Of a DNA stretch of 64,000 nucleotides, positions 55,201-62,513 are shown piece after piece. A model generated the notes under the pieces. That model did not search any database. It worked only from the letters and a program-made list of their open reading frames with translations, and had not been told where the DNA came from. The position numbers were made by a program, and so were the translations under genes. The stretch spans positions 1 through 64,000 of the forward strand of contig JANYKG010000017.1 in the NCBI GenBank assembly GCA_025358205.1, in the 5' to 3' direction. The DNA comes from Armatimonadota bacterium (GTDB taxonomy: Bacteria > Armatimonadota > UBA5829 > DTJY01). Numbering within the stretch: position 1 is the stretch's first letter; each line of letters begins with the position of its first letter.

Positions 55201-55245
55201 GCCTGCTCACGTACTTGCCCGCAGGAATCCGTGAAGTGCGAGTAG
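52219..55245 (+). CDS. AddA-like protein: degenerate UvrD helicase core with intact RecB-type nuclease
   Basis: 1008 aa. Homology to AddA begins at about residue 32 (FLTSLLREYAVIAGVDPGFR, AddA's region after the first helicase motifs). The Walker A domain is absent. The place of VDEFQDT reads VPDWSDWT (about 265-273) and motif V (TIHxSKGLEFP) reads TINQTSGQHYP (about 580), so ATP use is unlikely. The C-terminal nuclease is intact: GRIDAIY (about 893), DYKTG (about 909), and the iron-sulfur cysteines ECPARF (about 785) with CxxC-x5-C in YCRWCACSRTC (about 991). AddA normally has a motor and nuclease, so this is a notable variant. It is coupled by ATGA to the AddB-like gene. Confidence 0.8.
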   Translation: MRVLFRRKADRSADERMLTIERSDWSLNAFLTSLLREYAVIAGVDPGFRMLSESRRRALAGRVAERLMEDRASLIMELGVVDGDTTLIREAFLRLHQAGGIVPARTADPRPFAEALGRCCMDILAPLANDEDAPEEIVNRIRSAAPGLMLAANRLVESFDWKALRKLRTFRGMFRPRGGFHKFEQSLICARQALDQLIGACLDGQSARCADTMVELVAEFETRYSAEKAGLGVMDVADLHAKDRAICTDIPEIAERLRAEYPVVRVPDWSDWTDDERETISSIWPSGALIIESQQWPSARPGITAFVDYLFSEINSEDGEKRRVAHPKSRETDVELIILPTPYVRTPDATYRRHRREAAAIAERMLQLNSEGTAWRDMVVILPSGWDAATYERELLRRCIPVCALAGYGFYDAPEVRDALNVLRLTADPENPDALFHVLGSPFVGLTERTLAGIRDAAFESPDLPLWRALLESAPADDADSRRLKEFFQWMPELVARSDSATAGELLDTALSATSFDLKLLAMPLGLKRYANIRKLRQNLAEPVGLEEFLAGMDESDRLGIGEQEARLSAPDENAVRIMTINQTSGQHYPVVFLPDLSRRLGGARSIYAFDSDRGLAVAPVADNGQRWMSLNFRETEAAAMGKRVEDEMTRLHTAMARAAEKLILIGCTDLNPNPRRAYSETLSAMGWIERALNLGPQSRAGALNVGPCTVDLRFVDPSAPMQPTEERATLALSYSDDLRECLPVDLPPDTAISEAVSRCLQTPSTPAVRLSRLSVSQALDYMECPARFRYRHILGMPDEPSEPPDDLGEDEYSAADLGQAVHDALSRVDFSIGIGFQLDELTAVPHMGIRAEMRELLTRFGESKWWAELAAADELLREIPFEIMVEGKVFAGRIDAIYRQGAAWTVLDYKTGRGEDKARYEMQVGMYAHALHRLLGVMPARSALALLTTGGEWVRDTSDGESARTALDSVKQAVRSLDEAIFTSQSGEYCRWCACSRTCPQESVKCE

Positions 55246-55271
55246 AACTGCTTCCACTGGAGGACAGCTAG

Positions 55272-56225
55272 TTGACGCTTGAAGAACAATTCTTCCGACT
55301 GATCAAGACCCTGCAGCTTATCGAACGCGAACCCGGAGAGTGGGACGCCGCCGCGCTGGAGGTCGAGTTCAACGTCGGCCACGCCACGGTCGAGCGGGAC
55401 ATCCGCATACTGAGGCAGTGGGGCACCATCGAGCGCAAGAAGGGCTGCTTTGTCGTCAAGGACATGAAGTTCATGCCGCGCAACTTCACCTCCAGTGAGA
55501 CCCTCGCGCTGGTGCTGGCCGGGAGCATGATCGCCAGCCGCATCGAGATGCCGCCGTCCGACTCCCTCCGCAGCGCGATGAAGAAGATTGACTCCGTGCT
55601 GCCGGAGCAGGTTGATACCATGATCCGCCGAATGCAGAAGCGCTTCTCTATCGGCGTGGACCTAGTCCGTGAGTGCAACTCCGAAATCCTGAACTCCATC
55701 AGCAAGGCGGTTTCGAGTCACCGAACCGTTGAAATATCCTACTACGTGCCGGGTCGCAACGAGATCACCAGGCGCAAGGTTGACCCTTACGGTCTGACCT
55801 TCCGATTCGGCACTTGGTATGTAATAGGCTACTGCCACCTGCGCGACGGGGTGCGCACGTTTGCCGTGGACAGGGTGAAGAGCCTGAAGACCACGCAAAA
55901 GCGCTTTGTGTATCCGGGCGATTTCCACCTGGAGGAGTATCTGGAGCGCGGTTGGCGGCTGCAGGCGAACGCGGAACCGGAACACATAGTCCTGCGTTTT
56001 TCACCCGCGATAGCCCCGCTGATAATGGAGTGCAAGTTCCATCCGCATCAGAAGCTGACACTGCAGGATGATGGGGCGGCGCTGTTCGAGGTCACCGTCG
56101 CTGGGGTTGACGAGATCAAGCACTGGGTGCTGGGATACGGTGACAAGGTGGAAGTCATCGGCCCGCAGAGCCTTCGCGATTCCGTGGCAGCCACCGCACG
56201 AAACATGGCCGCAGTATACTCCTAG
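55272..56225 (+). CDS. WYL domain transcriptional regulator
   Basis: 317 aa. An N-terminal winged helix-turn-helix (about 1-65, with HATVERDIRILRQWGTIE) is followed by a WYL domain (about 140-225: WYVIGYCHLRDGVRTFAVDRVKSL, with the typical W-Y-V for WYL) and a C-terminal WCX part. WYL proteins often bind DNA or nucleotides; PafBC in mycobacteria controls DNA-damage genes including adnAB. It starts with TTG at 55272, 26 nt after the AddA-like gene and with GGAGG upstream, so it is probably the operon's own regulator. Confidence 0.9.
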   Translation: MTLEEQFFRLIKTLQLIEREPGEWDAAALEVEFNVGHATVERDIRILRQWGTIERKKGCFVVKDMKFMPRNFTSSETLALVLAGSMIASRIEMPPSDSLRSAMKKIDSVLPEQVDTMIRRMQKRFSIGVDLVRECNSEILNSISKAVSSHRTVEISYYVPGRNEITRRKVDPYGLTFRFGTWYVIGYCHLRDGVRTFAVDRVKSLKTTQKRFVYPGDFHLEEYLERGWRLQANAEPEHIVLRFSPAIAPLIMECKFHPHQKLTLQDDGAALFEVTVAGVDEIKHWVLGYGDKVEVIGPQSLRDSVAATARNMAAVYS

Positions 56226-56228
56226 TCC

Positions 56229-56301
56229 ACATTATTCACAAAGAGCATGAATGATGCTCAGAAGGCCGCGGATTATGCGGGACGTGCATAATCCGCGCTA
56301 G
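56229..56301 (+). repeat. two-hairpin repeat (TCAGAAGGCC family), complete copy
   Basis: ACATTATTCAcaaagagcaTGAATgATGC, then TCAGAAGGC, then CGCGGATTATGCgggacgtGCATAATCCGCG, then CTAG. It starts 4 nt after the WYL stop. Its final CTAG runs into AGAGG before the ATG at 56310, so again the repeat end is part of the ribosome-binding site. Confidence 0.88.
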
Positions 56302-56309
56302 AGGTAAAT

Positions 56310-57488
56310 ATGAAACACACACTCGCTATGCTGGTTCCTATACTGCTGAGCTTCGCGCTCACTTCCGCCGCCAACGCCGGGGTCACTACCGGACGCAGGC
56401 TCTTCAGGTTCCAGAACAAGTCGGACTTCCGCGGCTTCGAGATCTCAGGCGCGCGCTGGGATGCCGACGCTGGCGGTATGGTCTTCCAGCCCCAGGGCGC
56501 GCAGACCGATGAGTCCAGCAGCATCCCTTACGGTATGGTGGAGTCGCCGGTTGTCAAGATCGGCTTCCCGACCGACGAATTTGTGCTTTCCTGGAACGCG
56601 ATCACCCCGCCGGAGAGCTTCTGCACCGTCTACATCCAGGTTCGATCCAAAGGGTTCTGGAGCCGCAAGTTCGCCTACGCGATCTGGAACCGCGACAAAA
56701 AGCCGGTCCAGCGCATGACGATGACGAAGGTTGAGGACGACCTGGCGAGTCTGGAGCAGGACATCCTGACCATGAAGACCCAGGCGGATGCTTTCCGCGT
56801 CTCCGTGAAGCTCTCATCGCGCGACGGCAAGACCTATCCCACACTTCGCATGCTTACGGTTCACTGCCTCAGCCGCACCGTCGCAGGCCCCAGGACTCGC
56901 ATAAACAAGGCTGTGTGGGGGACCGACCTCGATGTGCCGCAGCGTTCGCAGCTCACCGTGCCTGAGGGGAACCGCTTCTGCAGTGCGACCTGCTCGTCCA
57001 TGGATTTGGAGTATTGGGCGCACAAGTTGAACAGGCCGGAGCTGAACATACCGCTTCAGCAGGCGGTGGATGGCATATATGATTATGAAGCAGGTGGCAC
57101 CGGCACGTGGCCGTTCAACACCGCGTTTGCCGGGGAGTTCGGCGGACTGCGCGCATTAGTCACCCGGCTGGCGAGCATGGCCGACGCCGAGCGGTGGATA
57201 GCCAAAGGTGTGCCAGTCATCCTCAGCATTGACCACAACGTGCTGCGCGGAACCCCGCAGGCGGGGCGCGGCGGGCATCTCATCCTGCTGCGGGGCTTTG
57301 ACAAGAACGGCGACTGCATCATCAACGATCCCTACACGTTCCTGGACAAGGGCGAGGTAGTGCGTAGGGTCTTCAATCGCAAGCTCGTGACGGACGCCTG
57401 GATCGGCGATTTCCAATCGAGCGGCACGGCGTACATCATGTACCCGGACGGCTGGGACGTTCCACGGAACAGCATCGGTAACTGGTAG
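56310..57488 (+). CDS. secreted C39-like (papain-fold) peptidase domain protein
   Basis: 392 aa. The signal peptide ends near ANA (residue 23). A beta-rich N-terminal domain (about 30-190) precedes a peptidase_C39_2-like domain (about 205-375): VPQRSQL...... NRFCSATC (catalytic Cys) and GRGGHLILLRGFDKNGDCIINDP (catalytic His and following Asn/Asp). Related proteins cut or bind peptides outside the cell; the target is unknown. AGAGGT precedes the ATG. Confidence 0.82.
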   Translation: MKHTLAMLVPILLSFALTSAANAGVTTGRRLFRFQNKSDFRGFEISGARWDADAGGMVFQPQGAQTDESSSIPYGMVESPVVKIGFPTDEFVLSWNAITPPESFCTVYIQVRSKGFWSRKFAYAIWNRDKKPVQRMTMTKVEDDLASLEQDILTMKTQADAFRVSVKLSSRDGKTYPTLRMLTVHCLSRTVAGPRTRINKAVWGTDLDVPQRSQLTVPEGNRFCSATCSSMDLEYWAHKLNRPELNIPLQQAVDGIYDYEAGGTGTWPFNTAFAGEFGGLRALVTRLASMADAERWIAKGVPVILSIDHNVLRGTPQAGRGGHLILLRGFDKNGDCIINDPYTFLDKGEVVRRVFNRKLVTDAWIGDFQSSGTAYIMYPDGWDVPRNSIGNW

Positions 57489-57490
57489 CA

Positions 57491-57556
57491 TGCATTATGC
57501 TTTTCCGCATAATGCGTGGCATTCAGATCGTCGTTCGCGAAGAGGGCGAACAATGT
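57491..57556 (-). repeat. diverged two-hairpin repeat (TCAGAAGGCC family), minus orientation
   Basis: On the minus strand: ACATTGTTCGCcctcttcGCGAAC, then a diverged linker TCTGAATGCC, then GCATTATGCggaaaaGCATAATGC and CTAC in place of CTAG. It follows the C39-like gene. Confidence 0.6.
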
Positions 57557-57672
57557 GGGGGTGAGCGCTATACAATGCCGAGTCGCCCGGCTGTAAGGAA
57601 ATGATTTAATTTTCCCCTCCATCGTGGAAATATAGTATAGAGACCGATTCTAGCAAAACAGGATTTCGACGG

Positions 57673-58413
57673 ATGTTCTTCAGAAGTAAGAGTCTTTTCT
57701 ATATCTCCATCTGCATGCTCATGGTTTTGCCGGCTATAGGCGTCCGGGCCGATCTGCGTGCCAGAATCAAAGAGGCCACGTCGGGCTTCAAGGATGCCAC
57801 CGTAACGTGCAAGGTTCTATCCACCAATCGCAATGAACTTCAGAAGATCGGCAAGGATTTCTCCAAGTCATACGAGTTCAAAAACACCACCGTCTGGTAT
57901 AAAGCCCCAGACAAGATGAAGGTCGAGGGCAATCTCGGCATGGTCAAGGTCTGCATGATCATGAGCGACAAGTACAAGTGCATCAGCGTTCCCTCCCTGC
58001 ATCTCTCCAAGAGAGAAGACATCAGCGATGATCCGCACAAGCGGCAGACGGACTTCGACATGGGCATCATCACAGAATCGCTGTGGCTGGACTATATCGT
58101 GACCGACACGGAGATCGAGAAGAGCGGTGATAAGGAGATTGCCAAGATCACGTTCATTCGCGACAACTCCCGGGAGAAGAAGCTTGTTGCCTGGGTGGAT
58201 GTTGATTCGCTGAAGCTTCTGAAGGTTGATAAGTATGAGAGCAACGGCGCGCTTAAGTCGAGGCTTATATTCTCCGGCCACGTAAAATACGGCAGCATCT
58301 GGGTGCCCGGCAGGGTGGATGTCTACAGCCCTTCCGGTAAGTTGGCGGCCTCATCCGGCTACGAGGGCATCAAGGTCAACACCGGCCTTTCGGACTCAAT
58401 GTTCAAGATGTGA
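57673..58413 (+). CDS. LolA-like outer-membrane lipoprotein-sorting-type protein, secreted
   Basis: 246 aa. The signal peptide ends near VRA (residue 26). The rest is a single beta-rich domain of the LolA/LolB fold (YEFKNTTVWYKAPDKMKVEG, then VAWVDVDSLKLLKVDKYESNG). Its similarity to the 37176 lipoprotein is of fold only, and there is no lipobox. It probably carries or binds lipids in the periplasm. The ATG at 57673 has only weak SD support. Confidence 0.72.
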   Translation: MFFRSKSLFYISICMLMVLPAIGVRADLRARIKEATSGFKDATVTCKVLSTNRNELQKIGKDFSKSYEFKNTTVWYKAPDKMKVEGNLGMVKVCMIMSDKYKCISVPSLHLSKREDISDDPHKRQTDFDMGIITESLWLDYIVTDTEIEKSGDKEIAKITFIRDNSREKKLVAWVDVDSLKLLKVDKYESNGALKSRLIFSGHVKYGSIWVPGRVDVYSPSGKLAASSGYEGIKVNTGLSDSMFKM

Positions 58414-58446
58414 AGTTTCCGTCTTCTGTTATCTGTATGTTGAACT

Positions 58447-58481
58447 CCCTCTCCTATTATTGGGAGAGGGCAGGGTGAGGG
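58447..58481. repeat. CCCTCTCC/GGGAGAGGG hairpin repeat
   Basis: CCCTCTCCtattattGGGAGAGGG followed by CAGGGTGAGGG. It is a widely distributed type of short palindrome, and could also end transcription from the LolA-like gene, although no T-run follows. Confidence 0.55.
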
Positions 58482-58572
58482 TCCCAAAATTCCCGCCTCT
58501 TCACGCAGGACTAATGCTTGCACACACGCAATATAACTGCGAGTAAAGCCAGCCCTAGCCGAGAGGTGTTCC

Positions 58573-61500
58573 ATGCCCGATGCGCCGCCAATCATTCATG
58601 ACCTGGTAGACCGGTTCCACGAAAACAGATCTCTCTACATGAACGCCGCGAGCTACAACGAGGAGCAAACCCGCGCCGAGTTCATCAATCCGCTTTTCGA
58701 GGCGCTGGGCTGGGACGTATCGAACAGGAACGGCTACTCACCCGCCTATATGGATGTCGTATTCGAGGGCACCATCCGCACCGAGGGCAACGCAAACGCG
58801 CCGGACTACACCTTCCGCGTCGGCCAGAAGCGCATGTTCTTTGTGGAAGCCAAGAAGCCCGCCGTAAGCATCAACTTCGACCCGGAGCCTGCGCGCCAGA
58901 TTCGCCGGTATTCGTGGACAGCCAAGCTTCCTCTGGGTATCGCCACCAACTTCCACGAACTGGCCGTCTATGACGGGCGCACCCCACCAAAGTCCGTGGA
59001 CAAGGCGAGCTATGCGCGGCTCATATACATGAGGTACACCGAATTCCCCGATCGCTGGCAAGAACTGGCGGGCATATTCGGCCGTGAAGCAGTGTGGAAA
59101 GGCTCATTCGATAAGTACGCACAGAAGGACAAGGGGAAGACCGGCACCGCCGAGGTGGACGATCAGTTCCTTAAGCAGATAGAGGAATGGCGTTCTCTGC
59201 TAGCTCATAACCTCGCGCTTAGAAACAAGGCCCTTAGTGTCCAGGAATTGAACTACGCCGTCCAGAGCACCATTGACCGCATCGTATTCCTCCGCATCTG
59301 CGAGGATAGAGGCATCGAGGCGGCTGGTCAGCTCTTCGGCATGACCAGCGGTCCGAACACTTACCGCAGGCTGGTTGACCTCTACTACAAAGCGGACGAC
59401 CGGTACAACTCCGGCCTCTTCCATTTTCGCCAGGACAAGACCCGACAGGAGTCGGCGGACGACTTCACGCCCGGCCTGAACATAGACGACAAGGTTCTGA
59501 AGGACATCATCGGCGGGCTTTACTATCCGAAAAGCCCTTATGCATTCTCAGTCATCGGTGCGGAGATACTCGGCAACGTGTATGAGCAGTTCCTGGGCAA
59601 GGTCATTAGTCTCACCGCAGGGCATAAGGCGCTGGTGGAAGAGAAGCCTGAGGTCAAGAAGGCGGGCGGCGTCTACTACACCCCGGCGTACATCGTTGAC
59701 TACATAGTGAAGAACACCGTGGGCAAGCTCTGCGAGGGCAAGACCCCCAAGCAGGTGGAAAAGCTGCGGATACTGGACCCGGCCTGCGGATCAGGCTCAT
59801 TCCTCATCAACGCCTACGCATGGCTGCTGAGCTGGCACCTGGATTACTACGTAACGCACGGCCCGGAGAAGCATAAGAAGGAAATATACTGCGTACCCGG
59901 CGGTGGTTGGCGCTTGGCGACCAAAGAGAAGAAGCGGATACTTCTCAATAACATCTACGGCGTGGATATAGACAGCCAGGCGGTGGAGGTTACCAAGCTG
60001 AGCCTGCTGCTAAAGGTGTTGGAGGGCGAGAGCGCGGAGACTCTGGACAACCAGCTAAGGCTGCTGCACGAGCGCGCCCTGCCTGATCTGTCTGAGAACA
60101 TCAAGTGCGGTAACTCCCTGATCGGAACGGACTTCGATACCACCGGCCTGAGCGATGAGGAGATTCGGAAGATCAATCTGTTCGACTGGCAGACCGGCTT
60201 CCCCGATATCATGGAAAACGGCGGCTTCGATGCAGTGATTGGGAACCCGCCGTACATCAGAATCCAGACGATGAAGGAATGGATGCCGCGCGCAGTTGAG
60301 CATTACAAAACGGCTTACAAGTCTGCTGCGAAGGGGAACTACGATATCTATGTCTTGTTTGTTGAGCGCGGGCTGTCCCTACTGAATAAACACGGCAAGC
60401 TTGGGTACATCCTGCCCCACAAGTTCTTCAACGCGCAGTACGGCGAACCGCTGAGGCAACTAATAGCGAGTGGGAAGCAACTATCCGAGGTTGTACACTT
60501 CGGGGATCAACAGGTCTTCGAGAATGCCACGACCTATACCTGTTTGCTGTTCCTTGGCAAAGCCGGGTGTAATGAGTTGACCTTCACGCAGGTTACCGAT
60601 CTGTCACAGTGGAGAAGTGCCGGTACTGGCACGACCGGCAGCATTCCAGCCAACAACATCGGCAGTGCCGAGTGGAACTTCGTAGTCGGTGCAGGAAGCT
60701 TCCTTTTCGAGAAGTTACGTGCTATGCCTACGACACTGGGATCCGTGGCCAAGTCTATGTTCGTTGGACAACAGACAAGCGCCGATACCGTGTATTTATT
60801 CAAAGATCATCAGCCTGCGAAGAACTCTGATACCCTTGATGTGCGTTCCCATGAGCTAGAGGAATGGATCACCATAGAGCAGAGCATCCTTAGGCGCGTC
60901 GTACGAAGTGGGGACATCCGCAGATACGAGGCACGTGCCTCTGCATACGTGCTCTTCCCGTATGAGGTGAGGAATTGCGCCGCACGGTTACTAACCGTCG
61001 ACGAGCTTAGTCCGCTTGCCGGGCATTATCTAAACAGGAATAAGGCACTGCTTGAGGAACGCGAGAAAGGGAAGTTCAAAGATCCAGAATGGTACCGATT
61101 TGGCCGCCACCAGAACGTTGGCATGTGGGAACAGCCGAAACTCATGGTGCCATATATGATAACCGAACTTGCGGCCTACTTGGACCGCTCAGACGATTAC
61201 TACTTCATCAATGTCACGACCGGTGGGTATGGGATCACGATAGATGAATCCCAGGTCACCCTTGAATACTGCTGTGGATTACTGAACTCACGTCTACTCG
61301 ATTTCTATCTCAAGAAGGTATCCACGAATTTTCATGGCGGCTACTTCGCAGCCAACAAGCAGTTCATCGAGCTTCTCCCCATCCGCACGATCAACTTCGA
61401 CGATCCTGCGGACAAGGCCCAGCACGATAAGATGGTGAAACTCGTGGAGAAGATGCTGGACCTGCACAAGAAGCTGGACACGGCCAACATCCCCGGCGAC

Positions 61501-61614
61501 AAAACCGCCATCCAGCGGCAGATAGATACCACAGATCGAGAGATAGACAGGCTCGTCTACCACCTCTACGGCCTCACCCCCGACGAGATCAAAATCGTGG
61601 AGGAATCGCAATGA
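58573..61614 (+). CDS. type IIG restriction-modification enzyme (Eco57I-like)
   Basis: 1013 aa single-chain R-M protein. An N-terminal PD-(D/E)XK nuclease is suggested by PDYTF (about 77) and FVEAKK (about 92). The gamma-class N6-adenine methyltransferase core has motif I DPACGSGSF (about 401-409) and motif IV NPPYI (about 558-562). The target-recognition part (about 640-960) follows, and the tail has coiled helices (TTDREIDRLVYHLYGL). It should cut unmodified DNA away from its site and methylate its own site. GAGAGGTG precedes the ATG. ATGA joins it to the next gene. Confidence 0.9.
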   Translation: MPDAPPIIHDLVDRFHENRSLYMNAASYNEEQTRAEFINPLFEALGWDVSNRNGYSPAYMDVVFEGTIRTEGNANAPDYTFRVGQKRMFFVEAKKPAVSINFDPEPARQIRRYSWTAKLPLGIATNFHELAVYDGRTPPKSVDKASYARLIYMRYTEFPDRWQELAGIFGREAVWKGSFDKYAQKDKGKTGTAEVDDQFLKQIEEWRSLLAHNLALRNKALSVQELNYAVQSTIDRIVFLRICEDRGIEAAGQLFGMTSGPNTYRRLVDLYYKADDRYNSGLFHFRQDKTRQESADDFTPGLNIDDKVLKDIIGGLYYPKSPYAFSVIGAEILGNVYEQFLGKVISLTAGHKALVEEKPEVKKAGGVYYTPAYIVDYIVKNTVGKLCEGKTPKQVEKLRILDPACGSGSFLINAYAWLLSWHLDYYVTHGPEKHKKEIYCVPGGGWRLATKEKKRILLNNIYGVDIDSQAVEVTKLSLLLKVLEGESAETLDNQLRLLHERALPDLSENIKCGNSLIGTDFDTTGLSDEEIRKINLFDWQTGFPDIMENGGFDAVIGNPPYIRIQTMKEWMPRAVEHYKTAYKSAAKGNYDIYVLFVERGLSLLNKHGKLGYILPHKFFNAQYGEPLRQLIASGKQLSEVVHFGDQQVFENATTYTCLLFLGKAGCNELTFTQVTDLSQWRSAGTGTTGSIPANNIGSAEWNFVVGAGSFLFEKLRAMPTTLGSVAKSMFVGQQTSADTVYLFKDHQPAKNSDTLDVRSHELEEWITIEQSILRRVVRSGDIRRYEARASAYVLFPYEVRNCAARLLTVDELSPLAGHYLNRNKALLEEREKGKFKDPEWYRFGRHQNVGMWEQPKLMVPYMITELAAYLDRSDDYYFINVTTGGYGITIDESQVTLEYCCGLLNSRLLDFYLKKVSTNFHGGYFAANKQFIELLPIRTINFDDPADKAQHDKMVKLVEKMLDLHKKLDTANIPGDKTAIQRQIDTTDREIDRLVYHLYGLTPDEIKIVEESQ

Positions 61615-62420
61615 CCATGCTTGCAGAGATGGAAAAGGCAATCAAGGAACTTGAAGAACGGAAGAATCTACTATGCGCCATCCTTCAGAAGTCAGGCTGG
61701 GTGGACGAAAGATCGCACACATCCATACCAGAGAGCATAGCTAGTGGCCCCGATCTTGAAGACCTTTTCGGTGCGAAATTGCCGGAACGGCGACCTTTGC
61801 CGTCTGGCGCTGAACGCGATTACCAGCAGTGGTACAGCGCGGCATGGACGATCATCGCCCGAAACCAGCCGAGTCGTCTGGCCGAGTTCGAAGCGGCTTA
61901 TTGTACGCCGCCCAAGCAGTTTGCGCCTGGCATAAAGCAGTTGCTAGCAAAGAAACAAGTTGCACAGGACGAGCTGTTCACATTGCTTGATCTTGTCAAC
62001 ACTCAATTCGAGATTCTCGCAGCGGTGCCATGCCACCTCACGTACAGCATCTACGACATCGAACTGACGGCTTACTCGCTCCTCATGGATGATGAGATTG
62101 GGGCCGCACGGCATCTGTTGTCAAGAGGCTTTCGACGTCCGTCCGGTGCGCTTGCCGGGGTAATCCTAGAGCGTCACCTGAAGAACCTTCTTCGCAAACA
62201 TACTCCGCCAATCAAGTATAAGCAAGGCGATACCCTCGCACCACTAAACGATTTGGCGAAGGCCGTGATATACGATGTTGTGACATGGCGGAAGATTCAG
62301 CATATGACCGACCTCCGAAATCTATGCGACCACGATAAGGAACGCGAGCCAACAAAGGAGGAGGTTGCTGAACTGGTCGAGGGTGTGTCAAGTCTACTGA
62401 AGAATCACATCTCCCTCTGA
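61611..62420 (+). CDS. HEPN-like protein coupled to the type IIG R-M gene
   Basis: 269 aa. An N-terminal coiled helix (about 4-25) and a central helical domain precede a C-terminal HEPN-like segment with the RNase motif R-x4-H (RNLCDH, Arg236 to His241). A DKEREPTKEEVAELV tail typical of HEPN proteins follows. HEPN proteins of this sort are often toxins or phage-defence ribonucleases; here the role is an inference. Its ATG overlaps the R-M stop by 4 nt. Just after its end lies a fragment of another R-M C-terminus, which suggests that the gene was inserted or swapped in. Confidence 0.65.
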   Translation: MTMLAEMEKAIKELEERKNLLCAILQKSGWVDERSHTSIPESIASGPDLEDLFGAKLPERRPLPSGAERDYQQWYSAAWTIIARNQPSRLAEFEAAYCTPPKQFAPGIKQLLAKKQVAQDELFTLLDLVNTQFEILAAVPCHLTYSIYDIELTAYSLLMDDEIGAARHLLSRGFRRPSGALAGVILERHLKNLLRKHTPPIKYKQGDTLAPLNDLAKAVIYDVVTWRKIQHMTDLRNLCDHDKEREPTKEEVAELVEGVSSLLKNHISL

Positions 62421-62422
62421 TA

Positions 62423-62509
62423 TCCACTGACCGCGAGATAGACATCCTGGTCCATCAGCTCTACGGCCTGACGGAAGACGAGATCAAGATCGTAGAGGAG
62501 GGCGCTTAG
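62423..62509 (+). pseudogene. vestigial C-terminal tail of a second type IIG R-M gene
   Basis: 29 codons starting at the TCC of 62423 and ending at a TAG read STDREIDILVHQLYGLT and on. They match the last 28 residues of the intact R-M protein (TTDREIDRLVYHLYGLT and on) at 21 of 28 positions. The frame differs from both neighbours and has no start of its own, so it is a remnant, not a gene. Confidence 0.82.
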
Positions 62510-62513
62510 CCCT

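Noticed and set aside
50375-55245. A single recent deletion across the addB-addA junction
   Set aside because: It would explain the missing nuclease and Walker A, but not the separate losses at motif II and motif V of the AddA-like protein, nor the neat ATGA coupling. Kept only as a weaker alternative.
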